From contig NZ_LAYY01000002.1 in NCBI RefSeq assembly GCF_000986785.1, positions 62,001 to 126,000 on the forward strand: a stretch of DNA of 64,000 nucleotides, given 5' to 3'. Source of the stretch: Mesobacillus campisalis. GTDB taxonomy: Bacteria; Bacillota; Bacilli; Bacillales; Cytobacillaceae. The translations under genes and the position numbers were made by a program. Positions within the stretch are counted from its first letter, which is position 1. Each line of letters opens with the position of its first letter. The notes beneath the pieces are model-generated. The model saw nothing but the letters and a program-made list of their open reading frames with translations. It did no database searches and had not been told where the DNA came from. This document shows positions 17,757-28,135 of the stretch, in pieces.

Positions 17757-19874
17757 CTATTTATTTTGCTCTTCTTTTTCACGCTGCTCTTTTAAAATCG
17801 CCTTGCGGCTTAGATTGACGCGTCCCTGGCGGTCGATTTCGGTTACTTTAACCAAAAGCTCGTCGCCAATCTTGACCACGTCTTCTACTTTGCCTACGCG
17901 CTCTTCGGCCAGTTCGGAAATATGGACAAGTCCGTCTTTGCCATTGAAGATTTCAACGAAGGCGCCGAATTTTTCAATTCGTTTTACCTTTCCAAGATAG
18001 GTCTGGCCCACTTCAACCTCACGAACAATATCTTCGATGATCTTTTTGGCCTTTTGATTCATCTCGGCATCAACAGAAGCGATAAAGACCGTTCCATCCT
18101 GTTCAATATCGATCTTGACGCCTGTTTCTTCAATGATCTTATTGATTTGCTTACCGCTTGGCCCAATAACATCACGGATTTTATCCGGGTTAATCGTCAT
18201 GGTAAGAATCTTTGGCGCATATTTGGAAAGCTGCTCACGCGGCTCGGCAATGGTTGCAAGCATGGATTCAAGAATCTGCATGCGCCCTTTTTTCGCCTGC
18301 TGAAGAGCTTCTTCCAGAATCTCGCGGGAAAGGCCTTCAATCTTGATGTCCATTTGCAGGGCTGTAACACCTTTCGCTGTACCTGCCACTTTAAAGTCCA
18401 TATCGCCAAGATGGTCTTCCATTCCCTGGATATCGGTCAGGATTGTATAATGATCACCGGACTTCACCAGACCCATTGCAATTCCGGCAACCGGTGCCTT
18501 AAGAGGCACACCTGCATCCATCATCGCCAGGGTGCTGGCACAGATACTCGCCTGGGAAGTGGAACCATTGGATTCAAGCACTTCAGAAACAAGGCGGATG
18601 GTATAAGGAAATTCCTTTTCGGAAGGAATAACGACTTCAAGAGCACGTTCACCCAATGCACCGTGTCCAATTTCACGGCGGCCTGGTCCGCGGATCGGTC
18701 CTGTTTCCCCGACGCTGAACAGCGGGAAGTTATAATGGTGCATGAAACGCTTTTCCTCTTCCAGTCCAAGGCCGTCAAGGATCTGAACATCTCCCATGGC
18801 GCCAAGCGTACAGATGCTTAGTGCCTGGGTTTGTCCCCTTGTAAACAATCCGGAACCGTGCGTGCGCGGCAGAAGGCCGACTTCAGAGGACAGCGGGCGG
18901 ATTTCATCGGCACCGCGGCCATCTGGACGGACCTTTTCTTCCGTAATCAAACGGCGCACTTCACCTTTAACAATTTTATCAAGAATCTGCTTGACCTGTT
19001 TCAGGTCGGACTCTTCACTCTCTTCTTCTTCGTACTTGGCAATGACACGGTTTTTAACTTCCTTGATGGCATCTTCGCGTGCATGCTTTTCCTTTACCTG
19101 GATGGCGGATATCATGTCCTGCTCACACAGTTCACGAATTTCCGCTTCGAGCTCTTTATCCAGTTCGTATAATTGGATTTCCATTTTTTCTTTGCCGACT
19201 TTGGCAGCGATTTCTTCCTGGAATGCGATCAAACGCTTGATCTCGTCATGTCCAAACATGATCGCTTCAAGCATGACTTCCTCTGGCACTTCTTCCGCAC
19301 CGGCTTCCACCATGTTGATGGCATCCTTTGTTCCGGCAACCGTCAGATGCATATCGCTCTTTTCTGTTTCTTCGACAGTGGGATTGATAATGAATTTGCC
19401 ATCGACCCGGCCGACGATCACTCCTGCAATCGGGCCTCCAAACGGAATGTCTGAAACCGACAGCGCAAGGGAAGATCCCAGCATGGCGGCCATTTCGGAA
19501 GGACAGTCCTGATCCACACTCATCACAATTGAAATGACCTGGACATCATTTCGGAATCCATCTGCAAACAGCGGACGGATCGGGCGGTCAATCAGGCGGC
19601 TGGCGAGAATCGCCTTTTCACTTGGGCGCCCTTCCCTTTTGATAAACCCTCCAGGGATTTTTCCAACGGCATATAGACGCTCTTCATAGTTGACAGTCAG
19701 CGGAAAAAAATCCAGATTCTTTGGTTCTTTTGATGCCGTTGCTGTGCTGAGTACGGCTGTATCACCATACCGCACGAGGACCGCGCCGTTCGCCTGCTTT
19801 GCCAGCTGGCCGATTTCAACACTTAGTCTCCGGCCGGCCCAGTCAATTGAAAACTCTTGTTTTTCCTGTTCCAT
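17757..19874 (-). CDS. pnp: Polyribonucleotide nucleotidyltransferase (PNPase)
   Basis: Phosphorolytic 3'-to-5' exoribonuclease central to mRNA turnover. The 705-residue protein has two RNase PH-like domains (the second with [20 protein letters not shown] near residues 390-410), an alpha-helical linker rich in Glu/Lys between them, a KH domain ([15 protein letters not shown] near 565) and a C-terminal S1 domain ([20 protein letters not shown]). The ATG at 19874 has GAGAGGGG upstream. It is separated from rpsO by the rpsO terminator and a roughly 260-bp AT-rich leader in which no convincing promoter was seen. Confidence 0.97.
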   Translation of the reverse strand: MEQEKQEFSIDWAGRRLSVEIGQLAKQANGAVLVRYGDTAVLSTATASKEPKNLDFFPLTVNYEERLYAVGKIPGGFIKREGRPSEKAILASRLIDRPIRPLFADGFRNDVQVISIVMSVDQDCPSEMAAMLGSSLALSVSDIPFGGPIAGVIVGRVDGKFIINPTVEETEKSDMHLTVAGTKDAINMVEAGAEEVPEEVMLEAIMFGHDEIKRLIAFQEEIAAKVGKEKMEIQLYELDKELEAEIRELCEQDMISAIQVKEKHAREDAIKEVKNRVIAKYEEEESEESDLKQVKQILDKIVKGEVRRLITEEKVRPDGRGADEIRPLSSEVGLLPRTHGSGLFTRGQTQALSICTLGAMGDVQILDGLGLEEEKRFMHHYNFPLFSVGETGPIRGPGRREIGHGALGERALEVVIPSEKEFPYTIRLVSEVLESNGSTSQASICASTLAMMDAGVPLKAPVAGIAMGLVKSGDHYTILTDIQGMEDHLGDMDFKVAGTAKGVTALQMDIKIEGLSREILEEALQQAKKGRMQILESMLATIAEPREQLSKYAPKILTMTINPDKIRDVIGPSGKQINKIIEETGVKIDIEQDGTVFIASVDAEMNQKAKKIIEDIVREVEVGQTYLGKVKRIEKFGAFVEIFNGKDGLVHISELAEERVGKVEDVVKIGDELLVKVTEIDRQGRVNLSRKAILKEQREKEEQNK

Positions 19875-20139
19875 TTATTAAGCCCCTCTCTTACCTAAAT
19901 CCTATTGGCAGCTGGTCAAGTATCCTTTTCAGCTGCAAGCATTCCTGTATAGCATCAGTATAAAAACTGTCCTATTCAAACTTTACCTGTCTCAAAAAAA
20001 TTAAAACATCGTTTGCCCCGGAGCCATCAGCCTGTCCCGAGGAAATGCCTCATTATTTATTATGTACCGAAAAAACCATCTCTAATAAGCAATAAAGGTT
20101 ATGTAAGTAATTTTATACTTAATTTAGTTTATTACACAA

Positions 20140-20168
20140 TAAAAAAGCGGGAAAAAATCCCGCTTTTG
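20140..20168 (-). terminator. Intrinsic terminator of rpsO
   Basis: Stem AAAAGCGGGA/TCCCGCTTTT with a short A-rich loop, ending in a T run on the minus strand just after the rpsO stop. The gap between it and the pnp start at 19874 is AT-rich with no further identifiable feature. Confidence 0.85.
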
Positions 20169-20174
20169 TAAAAA

Positions 20175-20444
20175 TTATCGACGCAAACCAAGCCTGTTGA
20201 TTAGTTCACGGTAACGTGAAACGTCTTTGTTTCGAAGGTAAGTCAAAAGGTTACGACGCTTACCTACCATTTTTAGAAGACCGCGACGAGAGTGGTGGTC
20301 TTTCTTATGAACGCGCAAGTGCTCGTTCAAGCTGTTGATTTCTTCAGTCAGGACAGCGATTTGAACTTCTGGAGATCCAGTGTCATTTTCATGAACTTTG
20401 AACTCGCTGATCAGTTCGTTTTTACGTTCTTTAGTGATTGCCAT
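20175..20444 (-). CDS. rpsO: 30S ribosomal protein S15
   Basis: Primary 16S rRNA-binding protein of the small-subunit platform. The 89-residue product has the standard S15 length and sequence, including [27 protein letters not shown] and the C terminus [14 protein letters not shown] canonical AGGAGGTGA site precedes the ATG at 20444. It lies between ribF and pnp, as in B. subtilis and many other bacteria. The roughly 80-nt leader folds into hairpins and may be autoregulatory. Confidence 0.98.
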   Translation of the reverse strand: MAITKERKNELISEFKVHENDTGSPEVQIAVLTEEINSLNEHLRVHKKDHHSRRGLLKMVGKRRNLLTYLRNKDVSRYRELINRLGLRR

Positions 20445-20530
20445 CCGGGTTCACCTCCTGTAATATATCCCCTGTTACCGAGCAAGCGTCGGTGACTCGA
20501 CTTGCCAAGCAAAGGTTCATTTTTGGTACG
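20445..20530 (-). promoter_or_regulatory. rpsO 5' leader, candidate S15 autoregulatory RNA
   Basis: The minus-strand leader contains a GTCACCGA...TCGGTAAC stem-loop and a preceding GCTTGGCAAG segment upstream of the ribosome-binding site. Structured rpsO leaders that bind S15 are known in Geobacillus and other bacteria. The match here is by position and the presence of stems only. Confidence 0.35.
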
Positions 20531-20567
20531 TCTATTAGAATACAACTTTTTGCTGTAAAAAGCAAGT

Positions 20568-21518
20568 CTAGCGAAGAGAATTTTCAAAGTAGCTTTTGGC
20601 TTCCTCCTTATCCTTGCCGATTTGTTCCACAAGCTGGTCAATGCCTGCGAATTTTCTTTCGGAGCGGATGCGGAGGTGCCACTCGACCACCACTTGTTCC
20701 CCATAGATTTCCTCATTGAAATCAAAAATATAGACCTCAACGCTTGGCCTGCTGGCTTTCTCATCCTTAAACGTCGGCTTGTAGCCAAGATTGCATACTC
20801 CTTGATGCCAATCGCCCTTAACCATAATCCTAACGGCATATACACCAATTGGCGGTAGGATGTAGTCCTTATTTACGTCCACATTGGCAGTTGGAAAGCC
20901 GATGGTGCGCCCTCGCTTATCGCCGTGGACAACCGTGCCGGAAGTGGTATACCAGCGGCCTAGATGGCCGGGAATCTTGTCCATTTCCCCTGCCTTGAGA
21001 CGGGTACGGATTGCTGTAGAGCTGATTTTTTCCCCGCTGGTGGAAAGTTTGGGAACGACCGTATAATCAAACTGGCCCCTGGAATGAAACTGGATGGTTT
21101 CCATTGTCCCTTTTCCCATTTTGCCGTATGTAAAATCAAATCCTGCAACCGCCTGTTTGGCATTCAGGCCGATCACATAGCCGTCAATGAATTCCTGCGG
21201 GAGCAGTCCCGCAAACTCATGAGTAAAATGGACAATAAAAAGGTAATCAACACCCAGCTGTTCGATAATCGCAACCTTTTCCTCGAGCGGGGTAATGTAT
21301 TCAACATGCTTGATGCTCTTGCCCAGGACCACAGATGGATGGGGGTCGAACGTCATGACCGCACTTTTGAGCCCATTGTCTTCAGCCGCTTTTATAGCCG
21401 ACTTAATGACTTCCTGGTGGCCAAGATGGACGCCGTCAAAATAGCCCATCGCCAAGGCCAGTGGCGGGAAATCTTCTCTTTTATATGAATTAGGATGGTT
21501 CAGTTTAATCAATTCCAT
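20568..21518 (-). CDS. ribF: Bifunctional riboflavin kinase / FAD synthetase
   Basis: Makes FMN from riboflavin and FAD from FMN (RibC in B. subtilis). The 316-residue protein has an N-terminal nucleotidyltransferase domain with GYFDGVHLGHQ (near residues 24-34), SSTAIRTRL near residue 160 and a C-terminal riboflavin kinase domain with TIGFPTANV and the PxxVEVYIFDFN segment. The ATG at 21518 is preceded by AAAGGTGA; the long in-frame extension before it has no ribosome-binding site. It is encoded between truB and rpsO. Confidence 0.95.
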   Translation of the reverse strand: MELIKLNHPNSYKREDFPPLALAMGYFDGVHLGHQEVIKSAIKAAEDNGLKSAVMTFDPHPSVVLGKSIKHVEYITPLEEKVAIIEQLGVDYLFIVHFTHEFAGLLPQEFIDGYVIGLNAKQAVAGFDFTYGKMGKGTMETIQFHSRGQFDYTVVPKLSTSGEKISSTAIRTRLKAGEMDKIPGHLGRWYTTSGTVVHGDKRGRTIGFPTANVDVNKDYILPPIGVYAVRIMVKGDWHQGVCNLGYKPTFKDEKASRPSVEVYIFDFNEEIYGEQVVVEWHLRIRSERKFAGIDQLVEQIGKDKEEAKSYFENSLR

Positions 21519-21558
21519 GATGCTCACCTTTTCCGACAAAGCCTGTATAAACAGCGTT

Positions 21559-22473
21559 TTACTCATTCCGTAGGACTTTATCCGGCTTAAGCAGGCCTGG
21601 TTTGCGCGGGTGCTTGCGGTAAATGGCCAAAACGGTCCCATTTGCCAATCCTACAGCAATTGGCCCATCTTCGGCAGCCAGTTCTTCAGGAATATCCAAT
21701 AAAGCGCCATTTTTCACTTTCTCTGCTACTTTATCACTTATTTGATATTTGGGCAAATAGGAAATCCCGTCCTCAAGGGGCCTGAGCGCCTGCTGAATTT
21801 CACCTTTTCCCATCAATTCCTCGATTTCCTCGAATGTCAGACAGTCCTCAAGCTCCATGCCAGCTGACTGTATCCTTTGAAGCCATGACATATGCGCAGG
21901 ATATCCGAGCTGCTCCCCAATCATCACCGCAAGCGTCCTGATATACGTTCCTTTGCTGCAGGCAACCCGGAAGCGGAACGAAATATTCTTTCCTGTAAAA
22001 ACTTGCCGGTCATCAAGCAGTTCAATCTGATGGATGGTTACTTTCCTTGTCGGGCGCTCCACTTCAATTCCCTGGCGCGCATATTCATAAAGCCTTTTTC
22101 CTGCTACCTTTACGGCAGAAAACATCGGAGGGGTTTGTTGAATTTCTCCAGTGAGGCTTTCAAGCACCTCCAGGATTTCCTCTCGGGAAAAATCCCGGTC
22201 AACATCCTGCGCCTCTACTGTCTCCCCGGATGCGTCCTCCGTCGTTGTTGAGAAGCCAAGCGTCACTTCCCCTTCGTATGCCTTTCCCGCGTCTGTTATG
22301 TATTCGGCAACCTTCGTCGCCCTGCCGATACAGATTGGCAAGACACCGGTCACGTCCGGGTCGAGCGTCCCTGTATGGCCAATCCTCTTCATTTTTAAAA
22401 TCTTGCGCAGCCGGAATACACAATCATGGGACGTCATTCCCGCTGGCTTGTATAATGGCAGAATGCCTTCCAA
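21559..22473 (-). CDS. truB: tRNA pseudouridine-55 synthase
   Basis: Converts U55 to pseudouridine in the T-loop of tRNAs. The 304-residue protein has the catalytic motif GHTGTLDPDVTGVLP (aspartate in TLDPD) and KACSKGTYIRTL-like VACSKGTYIRTLAVMIG. TTG at 22473 is chosen: the product then begins with MEGILPLYKPAGMTSHDCV-type sequence, aligning exactly with family N termini, and AGGAAGGTG lies 6 nt upstream. The alternative in-frame GTG three codons earlier is inside that site. A strong terminator-like hairpin at 22516-22549 lies upstream. Confidence 0.94.
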   Translation of the reverse strand: MEGILPLYKPAGMTSHDCVFRLRKILKMKRIGHTGTLDPDVTGVLPICIGRATKVAEYITDAGKAYEGEVTLGFSTTTEDASGETVEAQDVDRDFSREEILEVLESLTGEIQQTPPMFSAVKVAGKRLYEYARQGIEVERPTRKVTIHQIELLDDRQVFTGKNISFRFRVACSKGTYIRTLAVMIGEQLGYPAHMSWLQRIQSAGMELEDCLTFEEIEELMGKGEIQQALRPLEDGISYLPKYQISDKVAEKVKNGALLDIPEELAAEDGPIAVGLANGTVLAIYRKHPRKPGLLKPDKVLRNE

Positions 22474-22515
22474 CTCGTTCACCTTCCTGTCGCATGGGTT
22501 CAGAACTTTTACACC

Positions 22516-22549
22516 TGAAAAAAATGGATAGACATAATGTCTATCCATC
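22516..22549 (-). terminator. Internal terminator/attenuator between rbfA and truB
   Basis: A perfect 12-bp palindrome ATGGATAGACAT/ATGTCTATCCAT (22524-22535 with 22537-22548) is followed by a T7 tract on the minus strand, directly after the rbfA stop codon. It is inside the long rimP-to-ribF operon, so truB-ribF would need read-through or regulated antitermination. Confidence 0.8.
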
Positions 22550-22920
22550 TATTCCTTATCCTGATTTTCGCTCTCTTTGTCTTCATTCTGGACCTGATGA
22601 AGCAGCGTTTCAATCCTGTTGCCGTAATCGATCGACTGGTCGAACTCGAATGTAATCTCCGGTGTTTTCCGGAGTCGGATCCGCTGCCCGATTTCCGTGC
22701 GGATAAACCCTTTCGCCTTGGCTAGCGCCTTTAGGGTATTTTCCTTCTGCACGTCATCGCCCAAAACGGAGATAAACACTTTTGCCTGCTGGAGATCTCC
22801 TGTCACTTCGACATCAGTTACCGTGACGAACCCGATGCGCGGGTCCTTGATCTTGCGTCCGATAATATCGCCAAGTTCTTTTTTCATTTGTTCTCCAACA
22901 CGATTGACTCTATGGGCCAT
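22549..22920 (-). CDS. rbfA: 30S ribosome-binding factor A
   Basis: Assembly factor that binds immature 30S subunits and assists 16S rRNA 5'-end maturation. The 123-residue product starts [17 protein letters not shown], has [20 protein letters not shown] split across the KH-like fold, and ends in an acidic tail. AGGTGAT lies upstream of the ATG at 22920. It is located between ylxP and truB in the nusA-infB operon. Confidence 0.96.
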   Translation of the reverse strand: MAHRVNRVGEQMKKELGDIIGRKIKDPRIGFVTVTDVEVTGDLQQAKVFISVLGDDVQKENTLKALAKAKGFIRTEIGQRIRLRKTPEITFEFDQSIDYGNRIETLLHQVQNEDKESENQDKE

Positions 22921-22939
22921 GTCTGATCACCTCGTCCTC

Positions 22940-23221
22940 TTAAAGCCACTCTATTTCTGTAATGGTTCGTTCAATCTCTGGAAACGAATCGATCATCTGA
23001 AGGGCGTTCTGCAATTCCCTCTCGGTTGCCTGCCTTGCAGCGGAAACCGCCACAATGGCGATTTTGGTCCGCTGCCAGACATCCTGGTAATCGACCTCTG
23101 AAACGGAAACATTGTACCTTTGTTTCAGTCTTGTAATGATGCGCTGCAGGACAGCCCGCTTTTCTTTTAAGGAATGGGCGTCATAAATGATACACTCGCA
23201 GGCAGCGAGCCCTACAATCAT
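22940..23221 (-). CDS. ylxP: DUF503 family protein YlxP
   Basis: A 93-residue conserved protein of unknown biochemical function, thought to be involved in ribosome maturation because of its constant place between infB and rbfA. Characteristic segments are HSLKEKRAVLQRII and VSEVDYQDVWQRTKIAIV. Its ATG overlaps the infB stop codon by one base (TAATG), so translation is coupled to IF2. Confidence 0.9.
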   Translation of the reverse strand: MIVGLAACECIIYDAHSLKEKRAVLQRIITRLKQRYNVSVSEVDYQDVWQRTKIAIVAVSAARQATERELQNALQMIDSFPEIERTITEIEWL

Positions 23222-25686
23222 TAACGTTCCACTTCTTCCATGATATATGCTTCAATTACATCGCCTTCTTTAAGATCATTGAAGTTTTTGATTGTAATTC
23301 CGCACTCATATCCCTGGCTGACTTCTTTCGTATCATCTTTGAAACGCTTCAGGGCATCGACTTCCCCTTCAAAAATCACGATGCCGTCGCGGATCAGGCG
23401 GACGCCGCTGTCACGGGTGATTTTCCCATCTGTGACATACGAACCTGCAATTGTACCAACTTTTGATACTTTGAAGGTCTGGCGGACTTCAGCCTGCCCA
23501 ATGACTTTTTCCTGGTAAACAGGATCAAGCATTCCTTTCATCGCTGACTCAATTTCTTCAATGACCTTGTAGATGATCCTGTGAAGACGGATATCCACTT
23601 CTTCTGATTCTGCCGCGCGCTTCGCATTCGTGTCCGGACGGACGTTGAACCCGATGACAATGGCGTTGGAGGCAGCCGCAAGGGTAATATCGGATTCATT
23701 GATGGCGCCAGCGCCAGTATGGATGATCCTCACATTGACTCCTTCAACATCCAATTTCTGAAGTGCCGCAGCGACAGCCTCCACTGAACCTTGAACGTCG
23801 GCCTTAACAATAAGGTTTAAGTCTTTCATTTCCCCTTGTTTCAAATGTTCAAACAAGTTATCGAGACTGACTCTTGCTTTCTCGCTGCGCTGTGCCTGGA
23901 CAGCCTGGCTTGAACGTGCTTCCCCAATCTGGCGTGCTGTCTTTTCATCCTCAAACACGACAAAGCGGTCTCCGGCAAGCGGTACGTCATTCAACCCAGT
24001 AATTTCAACCGGTGTGGATGGTCCTGCTTCCTTTACCCTGCGGCCAAGATCGTTAACCATCGCACGCACACGGCCAAATGTATTTCCGACCACAATCGGG
24101 TCTCCGACCTTCAGCGTTCCGTTTTGGACTAAAAGTGTTGCAACAGAACCGCGGCCTTTATCCAATTGAGCTTCGATAACGGTACCAACAGCCGGACGGT
24201 CAGGATTGGCTTTATACTCTTCCACTTCGCTGACAAGCAGGATCATTTCGAGCAGGCTGTCAATTCCTTCCCCCTTCAAGGCTGAGATTGGAACGAAGAT
24301 GGTGTCGCCGCCCCAAGCTTCCGGAACAAGTGCATGCTCAGTTAGTTCCTGCATCACACGGTCTGGATTGGCTGCCTCTTTATCCATCTTGTTGATCGCA
24401 ACGATAATTGGAACATTCGCTGCTTTTGCATGGTTGATGGCTTCAACCGTTTGCGGCATGACACCGTCATCAGCTGCCACTACCAGGATGGTAATATCAG
24501 TGATTCTAGCACCCCGGGCACGCATGGTGGTGAACGCAGCGTGGCCTGGTGTATCAAGGAAGGTAATTTTCTTGCCGTTCTCGACTACCTGGTAGGCGCC
24601 GATATGCTGAGTGATCCCGCCAGCTTCCCCTGCGGTCACTTTGGTATGGCGAATGGCGTCAAGCAAGGATGTTTTACCGTGGTCAACGTGCCCCATGATG
24701 GTAACGACTGGCGGACGCTCGCTCAACTGTTCGTCTTCATCAATTGTAAAATAAACCTCAAGGTCCGTTGTATCAACAAGGACTTCTTCCTCAACTTCAA
24801 CACCATAATCGGCACAGATCAATTCAATTGCGTCTTTATCAAGATCCTGGTTGATGGTTGCCATCACGCCAAGCATAAACAGCTTCTTGATAAGCTCCGA
24901 TGGTTCCCTGTGAAGCTTTTTAGCAAGCTCGCCAACTGTCAGTGATTCGCTGAAAGTAATTTTGGCTGGAAGTTCTCTTTCTTTTTTAATTTGTGGCTGG
25001 GTTGCGTGGGATTGATTTTGTTTACCACGGTTGTTATTCTGCCGGGACCTGTTATTGTTATTGCCGCGATTGTTGTTGTTTCCGCGGTTGTTGTTGTTTC
25101 CGCGGTTGTTATTGTTGTTGCGGTTGTTCCCGGAGAAATCCTTGTCTTGCTTTTTGCCCCCCTGGCCGCCTCCTTGGCCTGCTGGTCTTTGCTGGCCTTG
25201 GCCTGGACGCTGCTGTCCCTGGCTTGCTGGCCTCTGCTGGCCTTGGCCTGGACGCTGCTGTCCCTGGCCTGCCGGTCTTTGCTGGCCTTGGCCTGGGCGC
25301 TGGTGTCCCTGGCCGCCAGATCTCTGCTGGCCTTGGCCGCCTGGTCTCTGTTGTCCCTGACCTGAACGCTGCTGCCCCTGTCCTGCCGGTCTTTGCTGGC
25401 CTTGGCCTGGACGCTGCTGTCCCTGGCCGCCAGATCTTTGCTGGCCTTGGCCGGATCCCTGGCCTGCTCTCTGCTGGCCCGAATTTTGGCTGGTCTGTGT
25501 TCTCTGCTGCTGTGGTTGTTTGTCGTTCCCCTTATTATAAATGGCGTCTAGTCTCCTTACAGTTTCACTTTCCATTGCTGTCATATGGTTTGAAACTTCT
25601 ATGTTCATTTCTTTTAATTTTGTAATTACATCTTTACTTGATACATTATGCTTTTTGGCATATTCGTACACTCGTGTTTTGCTCAT
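23221..25686 (-). CDS. infB: Translation initiation factor IF-2
   Basis: GTPase that places initiator fMet-tRNA in the 30S P site and promotes subunit joining. The 821 residues show an N-terminal IF2_N domain (1-50), a repetitive Gly/Gln/Arg/Pro-rich segment of GQGQQRP-like units (about 70-175), an RGNNNN repeat segment (about 186-215), a second IF2_N domain (from about 238), the G domain (GHVDHGKT 332-339, DTPGH 378-382, NKMD 432-435), and the C-terminal EF-Tu-like and fMet-tRNA-binding domains. B. subtilis IF2 is about 100 residues shorter; the extra length is the repeat region. It starts at 25686 with GGGGGTGA upstream. Confidence 0.97.
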   Translation of the reverse strand: MSKTRVYEYAKKHNVSSKDVITKLKEMNIEVSNHMTAMESETVRRLDAIYNKGNDKQPQQQRTQTSQNSGQQRAGQGSGQGQQRSGGQGQQRPGQGQQRPAGQGQQRSGQGQQRPGGQGQQRSGGQGHQRPGQGQQRPAGQGQQRPGQGQQRPASQGQQRPGQGQQRPAGQGGGQGGKKQDKDFSGNNRNNNNNRGNNNNRGNNNNRGNNNNRSRQNNNRGKQNQSHATQPQIKKERELPAKITFSESLTVGELAKKLHREPSELIKKLFMLGVMATINQDLDKDAIELICADYGVEVEEEVLVDTTDLEVYFTIDEDEQLSERPPVVTIMGHVDHGKTSLLDAIRHTKVTAGEAGGITQHIGAYQVVENGKKITFLDTPGHAAFTTMRARGARITDITILVVAADDGVMPQTVEAINHAKAANVPIIVAINKMDKEAANPDRVMQELTEHALVPEAWGGDTIFVPISALKGEGIDSLLEMILLVSEVEEYKANPDRPAVGTVIEAQLDKGRGSVATLLVQNGTLKVGDPIVVGNTFGRVRAMVNDLGRRVKEAGPSTPVEITGLNDVPLAGDRFVVFEDEKTARQIGEARSSQAVQAQRSEKARVSLDNLFEHLKQGEMKDLNLIVKADVQGSVEAVAAALQKLDVEGVNVRIIHTGAGAINESDITLAAASNAIVIGFNVRPDTNAKRAAESEEVDIRLHRIIYKVIEEIESAMKGMLDPVYQEKVIGQAEVRQTFKVSKVGTIAGSYVTDGKITRDSGVRLIRDGIVIFEGEVDALKRFKDDTKEVSQGYECGITIKNFNDLKEGDVIEAYIMEEVER

Positions 25687-25705
25687 ATTTTCACCCCCGC
25701 TAGAA

Positions 25706-26005
25706 TTAATCGAGCAACGTCAACAGTTTCCTGGCAAACCCATCATCCAATAGGGCTACTACCACACGGGCGTCTTTGCCGATTGACTGGCCGAGCTTGT
25801 ACCGGTCATCGACCAACTTGTATGGAACCTTATAGGAATTACACTTATCTGTAATCTTCTTATGAGTATTGGCAGATGCATCCTTGGACAATAAAACGAG
25901 TTTTGCCCTGCCGCTACGGATTTCTTTTACGGCCAGTTCTTCACCTGAAATGATTTTACGTGCTCGATTGGCTAAGCCAAGCAATGACATCCACTGATCA
26001 TTCAT
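25706..26005 (-). CDS. ylxQ: L7Ae/L30e-family RNA-binding protein YlxQ
   Basis: A 99-residue L7Ae-type K-turn-binding protein. The N terminus [19 protein letters not shown] and the segment [16 protein letters not shown] are diagnostic of the YlxQ ribosomal-like family. It probably binds kinked RNA. Its ATG overlaps the upstream stop codon (TGATG) at 26005, so it is coupled to rnpM, and it precedes infB by 19 bp. Confidence 0.92.
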   Translation of the reverse strand: MNDQWMSLLGLANRARKIISGEELAVKEIRSGRAKLVLLSKDASANTHKKITDKCNSYKVPYKLVDDRYKLGQSIGKDARVVVALLDDGFARKLLTLLD

Positions 26006-26286
26006 CAGATTGGTCGTTTCTCCTTTTCGATAAGGTCAAGAAGCTCATCGTAAATCGATTCTTCTACATCTGCCTCCAAATGTTTTGAAAGAATGCCTTT
26101 TTTCTTTGCCAGGAGGACCGCTTCCTTTTCCTTGGAAAGGTACGCGCCGCGGCCTGATTTCTTGCCGGTAGGGTCGATGGACACTTCACCTTCTTTAGAG
26201 CGAACGACACGGATGAGCTCCTTTTTTGGCCTCATTTCGCCAGTTGCAACACATTTTCGCATCGGAATTTTTTTTCGGCTGTTCAT
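26005..26286 (-). CDS. rnpM: YlxR-family RNA-binding protein (RNase P modulator)
   Basis: A small basic protein (93 residues) of the YlxR family, recently described as an RNase P modulator in B. subtilis. Typical features are [20 protein letters not shown], with the conserved CVATGE, and [14 protein letters not shown] at 26286 is preferred because GAGG lies 9 nt upstream; a second ATG two codons earlier is too close to that site. It lies 19 bp after nusA. Confidence 0.9.
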   Translation of the reverse strand: MNSRKKIPMRKCVATGEMRPKKELIRVVRSKEGEVSIDPTGKKSGRGAYLSKEKEAVLLAKKKGILSKHLEADVEESIYDELLDLIEKEKRPI

Positions 26287-26305
26287 GCTCATCTACCTCT
26301 TCCCT

Positions 26306-27424
26306 TTAATCCTGGTCTTCTTCAAAGAAATCTTCTTCTTCTTCGTATCCATTCAAAAGCCCGCCGTCTTCGCGAGGATAAATCCCTGCTTCACGAGCGT
26401 CTGTTTCCGACTTGATATCAATTTTCCACCCTGTAAGCTTGGCAGCAAGCCTTGCGTTCTGCCCGCGTTTGCCAATGGCAAGGGATAACTGATAGTCGGG
26501 TACAATAACGGTTGTCGCTTTTTCCTCTTCATTCACAATCACATCAAGCACTTTTGAAGGGCTTAATGCATTGGCAACAAAGATGACAGGATCGTCGGAC
26601 CATTTCACGATATCGATCTTTTCACCTTTCAGCTCGTTCACCACTGCCTGGACCCTTGTTCCTTTAGGGCCGACGCATGAACCAACCGGATCCACTTCAG
26701 CGTTTTCGGAATGGACGGAGATTTTGGAACGGTCCCCTGCTTCGCGGGCAACAGACTTGATTTCAACTGTACCGTCGTAGATTTCAGGAACTTCAATTTC
26801 GAACAATCTCTTTAAAAGTCCAGGGTGCGTTCTGGAAACGAAGATCTGCGGACCTTTTGTGGTCTTTTCAACCTTGGTAATGAACACCTTGATCCGGTCA
26901 TGAGGCTTGTAGCTTTCGTTTGGCATTTGCTCGTTCACAGGCAAAATCGCCTCGATTTTACCCAGGCTGACATAAATAAACTTGGCATCCAGTCTTTGGA
27001 CAATGCCAGTCATAATGTCTTCCTCACGATCAATAAATTCGGAGTAAATAATGCCGCGCTCCGCTTCGCGAACCCGCTGGGTAACCACCTGCTTCGCTGT
27101 CTGGGCGGCAATCCTGCCAAAGTCCTTTGGAGTGACTTCGAGTTCGACTACATCCTCAACCGCATAGTTGGGATTCAGGCGCTGGGCATCTTCAAGGGAA
27201 ATCTCCAGGCGGGGATCAAATACTTCCTCGACCACTTCTTTTCTCGCAAAAACCCGCATGGAACCATTTGCAAGATTCAAGTCGATGCGGACGTTTTGAG
27301 CCTGGTTAAAATTACGCCGGTATGCTGAGACTAACGCTGCTTCAATTGCTTCAATCAAAACATCCCTTGATATGCCTTTCTCCTTTTCAAGCACTGTCAG
27401 AGCATCCAACAATTCACTGCTCAT
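26306..27424 (-). CDS. nusA: Transcription termination/antitermination factor NusA
   Basis: RNA polymerase-associated factor that promotes pausing and intrinsic termination. The 372 residues comprise the N-terminal RNAP-binding domain, an S1 domain (about 135-200, [19 protein letters not shown]) and two KH domains ([19 protein letters not shown] and [18 protein letters not shown]), with no E. coli-type C-terminal acidic repeats, as usual in Firmicutes. The ATG at 27424 has GGGGGA upstream. It is the second gene of the rimP operon. Confidence 0.97.
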   Translation of the reverse strand: MSSELLDALTVLEKEKGISRDVLIEAIEAALVSAYRRNFNQAQNVRIDLNLANGSMRVFARKEVVEEVFDPRLEISLEDAQRLNPNYAVEDVVELEVTPKDFGRIAAQTAKQVVTQRVREAERGIIYSEFIDREEDIMTGIVQRLDAKFIYVSLGKIEAILPVNEQMPNESYKPHDRIKVFITKVEKTTKGPQIFVSRTHPGLLKRLFEIEVPEIYDGTVEIKSVAREAGDRSKISVHSENAEVDPVGSCVGPKGTRVQAVVNELKGEKIDIVKWSDDPVIFVANALSPSKVLDVIVNEEEKATTVIVPDYQLSLAIGKRGQNARLAAKLTGWKIDIKSETDAREAGIYPREDGGLLNGYEEEEDFFEEDQD

Positions 27425-27499
27425 GAGATTTAAATCCCCCTTCAATTATCTATCATTAATTCTACATAAGGCTAAGGCTTTTCTTTTGCCGGCAGGTTA

Positions 27500-27967
27500 T
27501 CAGAATATGACTGCCAAACGGGCACTGGCAATTTTGGTGTATGGAATGGCAATTTCCTTTTTGCGGGTTTTAATCTTTATCTCGACCTTCACCGTTTCAC
27601 CGTCAAATGCTGTCAAAAGCCCTTCAAAGGTTTTCTCGTCATCAATAGGTTCATATGTTTTGATATATACGTTTTTCCCGATTGCCTTGTGAAAATCCTT
27701 TTCCTTTTTCAGCGGACGCTCGGCTCCAGGCGAGGAAACCTCCAGGAAGTAGTTGTGCGGGATCGGATCGATGGCATCAAGCTTCTCGCTCAGCCGCTCG
27801 CTGACCAAACCGCATTCTTCAATGTCGACACCGTTATCTTTGTCAATGTACACGCGAAGGAACCAGTTCTTGCCTTCCTTCACATATTCTATATCAACCA
27901 ATTCCAGTCCGAGATCCGTCACAATCGGCGTCACAAGGCCCTCAATCGTCTCTATCACTTTGCTCAC
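27500..27967 (-). CDS. rimP: Ribosome maturation factor RimP
   Basis: 30S assembly factor, 155 residues. Typical RimP sequences include [37 protein letters not shown] split by the fold, and the hallmark [15 protein letters not shown]. Translation begins at GTG (27965-27967) with GGAGGGA upstream; the longer in-frame reading starts inside the leader hairpin and is not supported. It is the first gene of the rimP-nusA-rnpM-ylxQ-infB-ylxP-rbfA-truB-ribF operon. Confidence 0.95.
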   Translation of the reverse strand: MSKVIETIEGLVTPIVTDLGLELVDIEYVKEGKNWFLRVYIDKDNGVDIEECGLVSERLSEKLDAIDPIPHNYFLEVSSPGAERPLKKEKDFHKAIGKNVYIKTYEPIDDEKTFEGLLTAFDGETVKVEIKIKTRKKEIAIPYTKIASARLAVIF

Positions 27968-28042
27968 TTTTATCCCTCCTTTTGTGGAATGGGTGCTTTC
28001 TCCGGTATTCAAATTCCTCCGAAAAGGGCATAACAAACACGA

Positions 28043-28064
28043 AAGAGTGGGTTTCCCCACTCTT
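28043..28064 (-). promoter_or_regulatory. rimP-nusA leader hairpin, candidate NusA-dependent attenuator
   Basis: A 9-bp stem AAGAGTGGG/CCCACTCTT with a 4-nt loop in the 5' leader is followed by an interrupted U tract (TCGTGTTTGTT) on the minus strand. B. subtilis rimP-nusA is autoregulated by NusA-dependent termination in its leader; the weak U tract here suits the same mechanism. Confidence 0.5.
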
Positions 28065-28098
28065 GTCTGCCAGAGTTATCCTTAGTATTTCCAATAAA

Positions 28099-28127
28099 AA
28101 TATAACATAACCAGAATTTTAATGCAA
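28099..28127 (-). promoter_or_regulatory. Sigma-A promoter of the rimP-nusA-infB operon
   Basis: Minus strand TTGCAT, a 17-bp spacer and TATATT. Transcription would start near 28092 and give a leader of about 125 nt containing the hairpin at 28043-28064. Confidence 0.7.
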
Positions 28128-28135
28128 ATGAGGAA

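Noticed and set aside
17918-18821. Plus-strand ORF of 299 residues antisense to pnp
   Set aside because: Shadow of the conserved PNPase reading frame; no ribosome-binding site and no recognisable domain.
24991-25625. Plus-strand ORFs of 109-210 residues, hydrophobic and repetitive
   Set aside because: They are the antisense of the infB repeat tract; the apparent membrane-like composition is the complement of Gly/Gln/Arg codons.
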